64,000 nucleotides of DNA from positions 24,526 to 88,525 of the forward strand of contig NZ_VWXD01000016.1 of NCBI RefSeq assembly GCF_011752625.1, given 5' to 3'. The position numbers and the translations under genes are program-made. Shown in pieces: positions 16,001 to 22,737 of this stretch. This DNA comes from Candidatus Pantoea formicae (GTDB lineage: Bacteria; Pseudomonadota; Gammaproteobacteria; Enterobacterales; Enterobacteriaceae). Positions within the stretch are counted from its first letter, which is position 1. Each line of letters starts with the position of its first letter. The notes under the pieces are model-generated. The model was given only the letters and a program-made list of their open reading frames with translations. It had not been told where the DNA came from and made no database searches.

Positions 16001-16357
16001 TTATTCAGTGACTTTCTTCTTCAACTCGCTGGCACCTTCTTTGGTTTTATCCCAGCCTTTAGTCGCACCTTCTTTAGTGGCATCCCACCCTTTTTCAGTG
16101 CCTTCTTTGGTTTTGTTCCAGCCTTTCTGCGCGCCTTCGCTCACTTTGCTGCTGGTGCTGTTACTTTTTCCTTCAGCAGCATGTTTGGCTTTCAGCTTCT
16201 GCTCTTCGCCTTGGTGCTGTGCTTGATGCAGCTTCTCTTTGGCGGTGTTTGCGCCCGCTTGTGCGTTCGCGACGGTCTCGTCAGTTGCGTGTGTGGTAGC
16301 GGCAAACGCCGAAGAAGCCAGCAGCAGGGCAGATACAGCAATAATTGTCTTTTTCAT
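16001..16357 (-). CDS. Secreted LEA-like repeat protein
   Basis: A 118-residue protein with a clean signal peptide (MKKTIIAVSALLLASSAFAA), so exported to the periplasm. The mature part is very hydrophilic, rich in Lys, Glu, Ala, Gly and Thr, with no cysteine. Its C-terminal half consists of about four imperfect 11-residue repeats of the form KGWxxTKEGxx (residues about 75-110). Such repeats are typical of late-embryogenesis-abundant-like desiccation proteins, which fold into amphipathic helices on drying. GAGGGA lies 6 nt before the ATG at 16357. Monocistronic with its own terminator. A role in osmotic or desiccation tolerance is inference. Confidence 0.7.
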   Translation of the reverse strand: MKKTIIAVSALLLASSAFAATTHATDETVANAQAGANTAKEKLHQAQHQGEEQKLKAKHAAEGKSNSTSSKVSEGAQKGWNKTKEGTEKGWDATKEGATKGWDKTKEGASELKKKVTE

Positions 16358-16564
16358 GAATATTCCCTCATCAATCGCTCTATGAGTTATGAGCGTAGTT
16401 AACAATGGCACGCTCAGCCAGAATTGGCTCCAGGAATAAACTTAATTGAATCATTGAGGTGAGAGGGATCGAAAAGTGCGTAAGGTGGATGCTTATTGAA
16501 CAGTTATTGCTGTTTACGCACTAATGGTTGAGAGGGAATTAATGTAAAGGGGCGTCAAATCCCA

Positions 16565-16987
16565 TCAAAAATTATATACCACAGTGATTTGCACAGCCTT
16601 CTGGCTTTCTAACTTAGCGACCACAATAGTTTCTTGTGCATTTAGGTGTCGCCAGCAAACTCCTTTCACCATGCAGCTTTCTTCTTCTTTGTAACCCTTC
16701 AGTTTCAGGTAGCCATTAAGAACATTGGTTTCATCTGTACCCAAAAAGGTCATTGTGTAAACATGCGAAGCGGGTCCAGATATATTGGAGAATGTAAAAC
16801 TATAGTCAGGAGAAATACGCGGAATAGTTTTTAGCACCTCAGGAGTGTAATAAGCGTATTTGTCATCTTCTTGCTCGGTGTAATGTGCGCTGCTGGCAAC
16901 TCTCATTTCAATTGCAGGCCAATACCAGGCGAACAGACCCACGATGAGAAGTAAAAGCAGAGCGGCAATTTTGAACGGTCTATTCAT
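16565..16987 (-). CDS. Hypothetical membrane-anchored protein
   Basis: A 140-residue protein with an N-terminal hydrophobic helix (IAALLLLLIVGLFAWYW) and an extracytoplasmic domain with two cysteines (ESCMVKGVCW) likely to form a disulphide. Its start overlaps the stop of the upstream 233-residue gene by ATGA, so they form an operon. I do not recognise the family. The region is AT-rich compared with the core genes nearby. Confidence 0.6.
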   Translation of the reverse strand: MNRPFKIAALLLLLIVGLFAWYWPAIEMRVASSAHYTEQEDDKYAYYTPEVLKTIPRISPDYSFTFSNISGPASHVYTMTFLGTDETNVLNGYLKLKGYKEEESCMVKGVCWRHLNAQETIVVAKLESQKAVQITVVYNF

Positions 16988-17685
16988 AAATCTAAAGTGC
17001 CTCCCTGTGCTTTATCGATGAAGCTTCCATCACGTGTTGCAATGGCAACATTTCCAGAGCAAAAATCGTCATAAGGTCTGATTGTACGCATAAAATTAGG
17101 CAATTGTCCTTTGAACGGTTTTGAATGAGGGAATTTTTCCGGGTCGGGAAAGAGAATGGGTTGGAAAGCGTCATTCTTGAAGGAACCAATTGGCCCATAA
17201 TAATCCCAGCGTTTAAGGGCTTCAGATTGACTCACCGGACGTATAAAGTTAAATGGATTTGGTATCGACATGACGCGATAGAAGCCCAGTAAATCCGACA
17301 CGAGGTCTTCACTGCTGAACCCGCTGTCGGTAATCAGGTTTACAGGAAAGGAGCCTTGTAAGGATTCGAATTTGCGCGCGACTGCCATCATCATGGCTAG
17401 TGCAATACTGCGGCGCTCTTGGTAGGAGCGTCCTCGTTTGATTCGCCATTTGGTTAGTTTGCCAACTTTTATTAGCCCCCAAGGATCGACCATGGACTGG
17501 GAATAGGTGACTGTGTAATTTTCCCGACTGGAAGCTTCACCGTAATTGATCTTGCTCATCAACATTCTGATATCCGTACCCTGAGCATGGCCCAGATCAA
17601 TCCACCCTAGTACTTCTGTATAAACCAAACCATACAAAGAGTTAGCAGCATCTCTTCCATCGATTATTTCACTTCGTTTGCTCAT
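16984..17685 (-). CDS. Hypothetical protein, possibly DUF4056 family
   Basis: A 233-residue protein without an evident signal peptide. GWIDLGHAQGTDIRMLM near residue 30 and SEDLVSDLLGFYRVM near 125 resemble the conserved blocks of DUF4056 proteins, a match made from memory. Function is unknown. Upstream of the coding start there is AAGTGAATA only, a weak ribosome-binding site. It is coupled by ATGA overlap to the 140-residue membrane-anchored gene, suggesting that they act together in the envelope. Confidence 0.55.
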   Translation of the reverse strand: MSKRSEIIDGRDAANSLYGLVYTEVLGWIDLGHAQGTDIRMLMSKINYGEASSRENYTVTYSQSMVDPWGLIKVGKLTKWRIKRGRSYQERRSIALAMMMAVARKFESLQGSFPVNLITDSGFSSEDLVSDLLGFYRVMSIPNPFNFIRPVSQSEALKRWDYYGPIGSFKNDAFQPILFPDPEKFPHSKPFKGQLPNFMRTIRPYDDFCSGNVAIATRDGSFIDKAQGGTLDL

Positions 17686-18054
17686 TATTCACTTCCCTTT
17701 CCATGGGTAAAATATTTCAGTGCCTTAATTTTCTCTATGGTCGGATTTATAACAGCTATGAATTGCTAAGTTCAATAGTGGAACGCCTAACAAAAGTTAT
17801 ATTAATTAGCTGGGTGGCGGTTAATTAAGAAGTCTTGTAACGAGTCGTTTTAGTACGTGGTGCAACTCGCGAGGTCATTTGGTGTTGAGTTCATGAGGTG
17901 TTTTCCCACCTTATTAAAATAAGGTTTGAGGTGTATTTGTAGTGAATGTGTGATTCAGACCATTAATGTCGGTTCTAATGCTTTCTTATTTGAATGCAGC
18001 AGGTTAGTTTTTCTGGCCAGGATCATTAGAACATAAACTCAAGGAAATGAAATA
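17686..18054. other. Gene-free AT-rich interval
   Basis: About 370 bp without a convincing ORF between divergent genes. It holds a perfect palindrome CCTTATT-AA-AATAAGG (about 17910-17926) without a T-tract, and presumably promoters for both sides. Nothing else is recognised. Confidence 0.5.
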
Positions 18055-18417
18055 GTGAGCAAGCTTGTTGAGATTCTGCAATATCGCTTGAAGCCGGGAA
18101 CCGGTGAATCCTTCCATCAAATCATGCGTGATATAAGCGTTCCACTCCATTACCAGCAGGGTATAGATGTTATCGCTTTTGGTTGTTCTCGCCACGACGC
18201 AGATAGCTACTACCTGCTACGCGCCTTTGAAAGCGAAGCACAAATGCAATCTGTACTAGAAGATTTCTACGCTAGCGAAGCATGGCAAAGGGGGCCAAGA
18301 GAGAAGGTTATTGAGCGGATTGAGATCAGCCTTAAATCTTTGCTCTTACTTCCGAAAAGTGCGATAGATGAGATAAGAAAAGGCTTCGAGGTGAGCGAAA
18401 GAGAGTACCAACTCTGA
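18055..18417 (+). CDS. NIPSNAP/ABM-like small protein
   Basis: A 120-residue protein beginning with a GTG codon (MSKLVEILQYRLKPGTGESFHQIM); AAGGAAATG lies about 10 nt upstream. The pattern of an alpha+beta half (VEILQYRLKPG, then IDVIAFGCSRHDADSYYLLRAFES) followed by LEDFYASEAW is typical of NIPSNAP or dimeric alpha/beta barrel proteins. Members act as small monooxygenases or have no known activity. It is a single gene, convergent with the RIO kinase gene. Confidence 0.6.
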   Translation: MSKLVEILQYRLKPGTGESFHQIMRDISVPLHYQQGIDVIAFGCSRHDADSYYLLRAFESEAQMQSVLEDFYASEAWQRGPREKVIERIEISLKSLLLLPKSAIDEIRKGFEVSEREYQL

Positions 18418-18490
18418 CAAGCTGCGGTTTAATGTTGAGCGTTTTCGATAGATATGCGCCATTAGGTTAGCCAGCCACAGGCTGGCTACA

Positions 18491-19345
18491 TTACTCTTCG
18501 TCGCGCTCTTTTGCCGCTCGTTGACGTTCATAGTACTCATCTTCTGCAGAGATGATTTCATCCAGCAGTGAATCCATATCTACGTCGTGGACTTCTTCGA
18601 CAAACTGACCGGTCAATACGGTTTCAGGCGTTAACTTACCGTCTTCGAACAACTGCCAGATTTCTTTGGCATAGCGCGTTTTTAATATCTGCGGAGCGAA
18701 CTGGCCGTAGTACTCGGTGATGTTATTCACATCGCGTTCAAACATCGATTCGGCGTGATTGTTGGCAGCAGCATCCACCGCTTGTGGCAGATCGATGATG
18801 ACTGGGCCATGCTCATCTTGCAGCACGTTAAATTCCGACAAATCGCCATGCACAATACCGGCACATAGCATGCGCACGATATTGCGAATCATGGTGGCGA
18901 AATCAGTTAACGCTTCCTGTTCTGACAAAATTACATCGCTAAGGCGCGGCGCCACAGCGCCGTCAGCATCGGTGACCAGCTCCATTAAGAGTACGCCGTC
19001 CAGACACAGATGCGGCTCCGGCACGCGAACGCCTGCTTTAGCCAGACGAAATAGCGCATCGACTTCTGCGGTATGCCAGACTTCTTCTTGCTGTTTACGT
19101 CCGAATTTTGAACCTTTCTGCATCGCACGTGCACTGCGGGAGTTGCGAACTTTACGTCCTTCCTGATACTGCACGGCTTGCTTAAAGCTGCGCTGTGAGG
19201 CTTCTTTGTAAACCTTAGCGCACTGCACTTTATCACCGCATAGCACGGTGTAGACGTCAGCCTCCTTGCCACTTTTCAGCCGCTGAAGCACGTCATCAAT
19301 CAGGCCATCATCGACCAGGGGTTGGATTCGGTTTGGAATTTTCAT
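18491..19345 (-). CDS. RIO-type serine protein kinase
   Basis: A 284-residue RIO1-like kinase. Visible features are the nucleotide-binding region LKSGKEADVYTV near residue 25, the catalytic Lys in AKVYK, the catalytic loop GIVHGDLSEFNVL near 170 and the metal-binding segment VIIDLPQAVD. The last 30 residues are strongly acidic and charged. In eukaryotes and archaea RIO kinases act in ribosome biogenesis; bacterial members (such as Pseudomonas PA4780) autophosphorylate but their role is unclear. The gene stands alone beside the ssrA-linked variable region. Confidence 0.85.
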   Translation of the reverse strand: MKIPNRIQPLVDDGLIDDVLQRLKSGKEADVYTVLCGDKVQCAKVYKEASQRSFKQAVQYQEGRKVRNSRSARAMQKGSKFGRKQQEEVWHTAEVDALFRLAKAGVRVPEPHLCLDGVLLMELVTDADGAVAPRLSDVILSEQEALTDFATMIRNIVRMLCAGIVHGDLSEFNVLQDEHGPVIIDLPQAVDAAANNHAESMFERDVNNITEYYGQFAPQILKTRYAKEIWQLFEDGKLTPETVLTGQFVEEVHDVDMDSLLDEIISAEDEYYERQRAAKERDEE

Positions 19346-19458
19346 GCGGCTTTATACCTTATTTCAGGTGCTTTTCGCATCAAGAAGATGGGGTATAACA
19401 TGAGAAAAGCCAAGCGAGTGGCTTCAATGAGGGCGTTGCGCCAGAATACTGCTCAATC

Positions 19459-19755
19459 TCATTTCTCTGATGAGATCTGACGAACTGTCCTGAGAAATTC
19501 ACGAGGGCTGGTTTCCCAAAGCTCCGGCGAGAAATCAAACCCATATCGCTTCTCAAATTCTTCTTCAACACCATCACCATAGGCGGAGATAAAATCATCA
19601 ACTTCTTCAACGAGATCATCGAGCATCCATTCTGGTGCTGACCTTTTGAATAGCTTAATTATGTCTTCTATCGTGTCTTCGCCCTCATTTATGATATCGG
19701 CGTCTTGGTTGAAATAACCGAAAATCAGCTGGTCAAGAAAGTGGAAGTTTTGCAT
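19459..19755 (-). CDS. Orphan CdiI-like immunity protein
   Basis: A 98-residue acidic protein. FSPELWETSPREFLRTVRQ near the C-terminus parallels FDPALWNTTPADFLKLVRD of the protein at 42236-42553, and both resemble the CdiI_2 immunity family recalled from contact-dependent inhibition systems. No intact toxin accompanies it: only a 40-codon remnant of the toxin gene precedes it (19818-19940). It may persist as protection against neighbours carrying the cognate RNase toxin. Only a weak GGA precedes the ATG. Confidence 0.65.
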   Translation of the reverse strand: MQNFHFLDQLIFGYFNQDADIINEGEDTIEDIIKLFKRSAPEWMLDDLVEEVDDFISAYGDGVEEEFEKRYGFDFSPELWETSPREFLRTVRQISSEK

Positions 19756-19817
19756 TCGTTAATCCAGTAGGTTCAGTGCGAAGCACAGCGCAGTTGCTCT
19801 CGCCAATTCAAGTGAGT

Positions 19818-19940
19818 TCATGATAAGCGCGAGCCCGCCAAACTGGCGGTTACTTGCAGTTCTGACTCCGTTACTGTTTTATCAGCAAAAGCGGCAGCAA
19901 GTTGAACAGGTGACATGGCAATCTTTAAGCCATCATCCAT
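19818..19940 (-). pseudogene. 5' remnant of an RNase A-like orphan toxin gene
   Basis: Forty codons opening with MDDGLKIAMSPVQLAAAFAD and ending in TGA. It matches NDDNGLKVAISPVQLAAVLSD at the start of the intact toxin at 42556-43404. The ribosome-binding site (AAGGAGG, 5 nt before the ATG) is intact, but everything downstream, including the nuclease domain, is gone. Only 62 bp separate the remnant from the surviving immunity gene. Confidence 0.75.
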
Positions 19941-20065
19941 TGCGCCTCCTTGTGTGGTTAAAAGATAAACAAAATATGTGCATTCACTTGTGTGATACGG
20001 GCGCTTTATGAAAACAAAAAATAATAGTAGTAAAAGGTGTCCGCGTTGTTACAACGATGAGCAGG

Positions 20066-20195
20066 TCAATTGCTAGGTTTACTATCTATAGATTTGATGA
20101 GTAGCTCAAGGCCATCACAATCATAGAGAACGTAGTCCGCTTCCTTAGGTCACGCGGATTGTATTTCTTTGACGGAGGGAGGTGTGTCTTGCCAT
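20066..20195 (-). pseudogene. Remnant of a P4-type tyrosine integrase (N-terminal part)
   Basis: Read on the minus strand, an ATG at 20195 opens MARHTS; after one frame change the sequence continues SVKEIQSA-stop-PKEADYVLYDCDGLELLIKS, matching the arm-binding N-terminal domain of P4/CP4-57-type integrases (consensus near PKEKEYNLxDGDGLxLxVKP). A frameshift and an in-frame TGA break it, and the catalytic domain is missing. It lies directly beyond the 3' end of ssrA in the orientation used by integrases that insert into tmRNA genes. Confidence 0.7.
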
Positions 20196-20310
20196 TGCCG
20201 TGTTTTCAAAGTTTAGGCACCTCAAAAACAATAAAGCTTTATGAGGTGTCTAAAAGGTTCGAATTTAATTAGTTGGGTTCAGACTTCGCGGGACAAAATG
20301 AAGGCACAAA

Positions 20311-20342
20311 AAAGCCCGCAAGGCTTTCACCGTGCGGGCTTT
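20311..20342 (-). terminator. ssrA terminator
   Basis: A 10-bp stem (AAAGCCCGCA / TGCGGGCTTT) with a 12-nt loop, followed on the minus strand by a run of T, about 45 nt past the mature tmRNA 3' end. Confidence 0.85.
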
Positions 20343-20385
20343 TAGGACTTCATCAGATGACTCTGGTGTCACCGATGGAGAATTT

Positions 20386-20748
20386 TGGTGGAGCTGGCGG
20401 GAGTTGAACCCGCGTCCGAAATTACTACACCGTCGGCACTACATGCTTAGTCAATCTTTACATTCGCCGGCCAGCTGCGGACAGACACGCCACTGACAAA
20501 CTAGCCTGATTAGATTTAGTGCTTCAACCCCAGGCAAGGCATCCACACGATCTCTTTTGGGTTTGACCTCTCTTGATCCCCGTCTTAAGAGCGGAAGCTA
20601 GGGAGAGAGGGCTTCAAAGCAGGTTATTAAGCTGCTAAAGCGTAGTTTTCGTCGTTTGCGACTATTTTTTTGCGGCTTTTTACGAGGCAAACCGCCCCTC
20701 GGCATGCTCCTAAGGCTTCACAATCCCGTCGAGTCCAGAATCAGCCCC
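20386..20748 (-). ncRNA. ssrA: Transfer-messenger RNA
   Basis: tmRNA rescues ribosomes stalled on truncated mRNAs together with SmpB. The 363-nt gene starts GGGGCTGATTCTGGACTCGA and ends in the alanine-tRNA-like half with CTCCACCA. The tag reading frame at 20624-20659 encodes ANDENYALAA followed by tandem TAA, identical to the E. coli tag. smpB lies just upstream on the same strand. The 3' end of ssrA is a classic integration site, and an integrase remnant lies next to it. Confidence 0.97.
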
Positions 20749-20792
20749 AAGAAACTCTAATACTACAGAAAGATGACGGACGAATCCAGTGC

Positions 20793-21275
20793 TTAACGCT
20801 TTGAATTCTTCATAATACGTGCTTTATCCATCTTCCATTCACGTTCTTTCACGTCGTCACGCTTGTCATGTTCTTTCTTACCGCGTGCCACGCCAATTTT
20901 CAGCTTGGCCCAGGCGTTTTTCCAGTACATCGACAGTGCTACCACGGTGAAGCCTTCACGGTTAACGCGGCCGTAGAGCGAATCGAGTTCACGCTGTTTC
21001 AACAGCAGTTTGCGGCTGCGCGTGGGATCACAGACCACGTGTGTTGACGCAACGGCAAGCGGCTGAAAGGTAGAACCAAACAGATAGGCTTCGCCATCGC
21101 GCAGCAAAATGTAGCTGTCGCTGATATTGGCTTTACCGGCGCGGAGTGATTTAACTTCCCATCCTTGTAACGACAGACCTGCTTCGAACTCTTCTTCAAT
21201 GAAGTATTCGTGGCGAGCGCGTTTATTGAGGGCAATAGTGGCTGAACCGGGTTTGTGAGCTTTTTTCTTTGTCAT
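20793..21275 (-). CDS. smpB: SsrA-binding protein SmpB
   Basis: A 160-residue RNA-binding protein that escorts tmRNA to stalled ribosomes. Conserved features are the N-terminal AxNKRARHEYFIEEEFEAG, LQGWEVKSLR, and the basic C-terminal tail GKKEHDKRDDVKEREWKMDKARIM, which enters the mRNA channel. Its length equals that of the E. coli protein. It is transcribed with or just ahead of ssrA and divergently from ratA. Confidence 0.97.
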   Translation of the reverse strand: MTKKKAHKPGSATIALNKRARHEYFIEEEFEAGLSLQGWEVKSLRAGKANISDSYILLRDGEAYLFGSTFQPLAVASTHVVCDPTRSRKLLLKQRELDSLYGRVNREGFTVVALSMYWKNAWAKLKIGVARGKKEHDKRDDVKEREWKMDKARIMKNSKR

Positions 21276-21433
21276 AGTGCGGCGTAGTCTACATCACTCA
21301 GTCTGTGGGCGCATCCCCCTGTCCTGGGGGCGGTAAAAAACACTCTATTTTAGCACAGCTGGCAAACCCGTGAATTTTGTTTAGTGTCTGAAAATGGTAT
21401 TATTCAACGGTTTTGTGATGAACAGGAACCATT

Positions 21434-21868
21434 ATGGCCCAGATTAGCCGTTCGGCGTTGGTCCCCTATAGCGCTGAGCAGATGTACCGCCTCGTCAATG
21501 ACGTTGATGCTTATCCTGAATTTTTGCCAGGTTGTACCGGCAGCCGTGTGTTAGATAACAGTGGAAATCAGATGACAGCAGCGGTAGATGTCTCAAAAGC
21601 GGGTATCAGTAAAACCTTTACTACGCGCAATACCTTAATCAGCAATCAAAGTATTTTGATGCAATTGGTCGACGGTCCATTCCGTAAGCTGACCGGTGGA
21701 TGGCACTTCACGTCACTGGGCGATGATGCCTGTAAGGTAGAGCTGAGTCTCGACTTTGAATTCACCAATATGTTGGTGGAAATGGCGTTCGGCCGCATTT
21801 TCAAAGAGCTGGCAAATAGCATGGTGCAGGCGTTTTCTCAGCGCGCCAAAGAGGTTTACCGTGCCTGA
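21434..21868 (+). CDS. ratA: START/Coq10-like protein RatA
   Basis: A 144-residue protein of the polyketide-cyclase/START fold (MAQISRSALVPYSAEQMYRLVNDVDAYPEFLPGC). Relatives of yeast Coq10 bind ubiquinone; in E. coli it was also described as RatA, a protein that inhibits 70S ribosome assembly when overproduced. Which role matters here cannot be read from sequence. It overlaps ratB by 8 nt (21861-21868), as in E. coli. Confidence 0.93.
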   Translation: MAQISRSALVPYSAEQMYRLVNDVDAYPEFLPGCTGSRVLDNSGNQMTAAVDVSKAGISKTFTTRNTLISNQSILMQLVDGPFRKLTGGWHFTSLGDDACKVELSLDFEFTNMLVEMAFGRIFKELANSMVQAFSQRAKEVYRA

Positions 21869-22151
21869 TATCAGTGTTGAAGTGGTTTATGCGTTGCCCG
21901 AAAAGCAGTATTCGCGCTCTGTTTCGCTGGATGAAGGCGCAACGGTAGAGCAGGCGATCAAAGCATCGGGATTATTATCACTGCGCAAAGACATTGATTT
22001 GACCAGCAACAAAGTCGGTATTTTTAGTCGCCCGGTAAAACTGGGTGATGTGGTGCAGGATGGCGATCGTGTCGAAATCTATCGTCCATTGATTGCCGAT
22101 CCAAAAGAGATGCGTCGCCAGCGAGCGGAACGTTCGGCAACCAACAAGTAA
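21861..22151 (+). CDS. ratB: UPF0125 protein RatB
   Basis: A 96-residue ubiquitin-like (beta-grasp, RnfH/MoaD-type) protein matching E. coli RatB (VEVVYALPEKQYSRSVSLDEGATVEQAI, NKVGIFSRPVKL, YRPLIADPKEMRRQRAE). The start is a GTG at 21861, inside the end of ratA, so the two are translationally coupled. Its function is not established. A strong bidirectional terminator separates it from bamE. Confidence 0.93.
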   Translation: MPDISVEVVYALPEKQYSRSVSLDEGATVEQAIKASGLLSLRKDIDLTSNKVGIFSRPVKLGDVVQDGDRVEIYRPLIADPKEMRRQRAERSATNK

Positions 22152-22167
22152 CGAAATGGCAGGCACA

Positions 22168-22193
22168 AAAAAAGGCGCTCAGGCGCCTTTTTT
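22168..22193. terminator. Bidirectional terminator, ratB / bamE
   Basis: Stem GGCGC/GCGCC extended by A6/T6 with a TCAG loop, so T-tracts occur on both strands between convergent genes. Confidence 0.88.
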
Positions 22194-22205
22194 ATTGCCG
22201 CTCAC

Positions 22206-22553
22206 TTAGCCTTCTGAGCCAGTGAGTTTCGGTTTGTTGTCGATATTGGTCAACGTACCGTTGCTGTCGAAGGTCAGCGTCAGTGTCTGCTGTTTAACAC
22301 TTTCGTGACCTGGTTCCTGACGGAAGACGTAGTACCAGACGTTGCTGCCAAACGGATCATGCATCATCGGTGTGCCTAGCGTGTAGGCTACCTGCTGCTG
22401 CGTCATGCCGGTGTGAATCTTCGAAACATCGTTGGCGACCAGGTAATTCCCCTGATTGATATCCGGACGATACACAACGCGCTCAAGGGTGGAACATCCG
22501 GCGGTCATCATCAACATTACCACTGCCGCGGCAGTCAGCGTTTTACAGCGCAT
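22206..22553 (-). CDS. bamE: Outer-membrane assembly lipoprotein BamE
   Basis: A 115-residue lipoprotein of the BAM complex, which inserts beta-barrel proteins in the outer membrane. The signal peptide ends in the lipobox TAGC (Cys20). The mature part carries VVYRPDINQGNYL, the SmpA/OmlA helix pair (IHTGMTQQQVAYTLGTP) and the strand segment NVWYYVFRQ. Length and sequence agree with E. coli BamE. It lies between recN and ratB as in other enterobacteria. Confidence 0.96.
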   Translation of the reverse strand: MRCKTLTAAAVVMLMMTAGCSTLERVVYRPDINQGNYLVANDVSKIHTGMTQQQVAYTLGTPMMHDPFGSNVWYYVFRQEPGHESVKQQTLTLTFDSNGTLTNIDNKPKLTGSEG

Positions 22554-22737
22554 CTATACATTCCTTTTCTGGGGCCAAACGCCTTTCATCAGGCAGTTTT
22601 GTTGCCATCAAAATCTGAACTCTGCTTACGGCAGGCTTTATTATGGCGATATAACTGCCGATGATAATAAACCTTTGTCCTATTGGAAACCTCTACAGAG
22701 CAAGCATATGACCATTGAGCCACAAAAAAGTGCGGTA

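Noticed and set aside
17910..17926. Palindrome CCTTATT-AA-AATAAGG as terminator
   Set aside because: AT-rich stem with no T-tract and no gene ending nearby; it could be a protein-binding site but nothing supports this.
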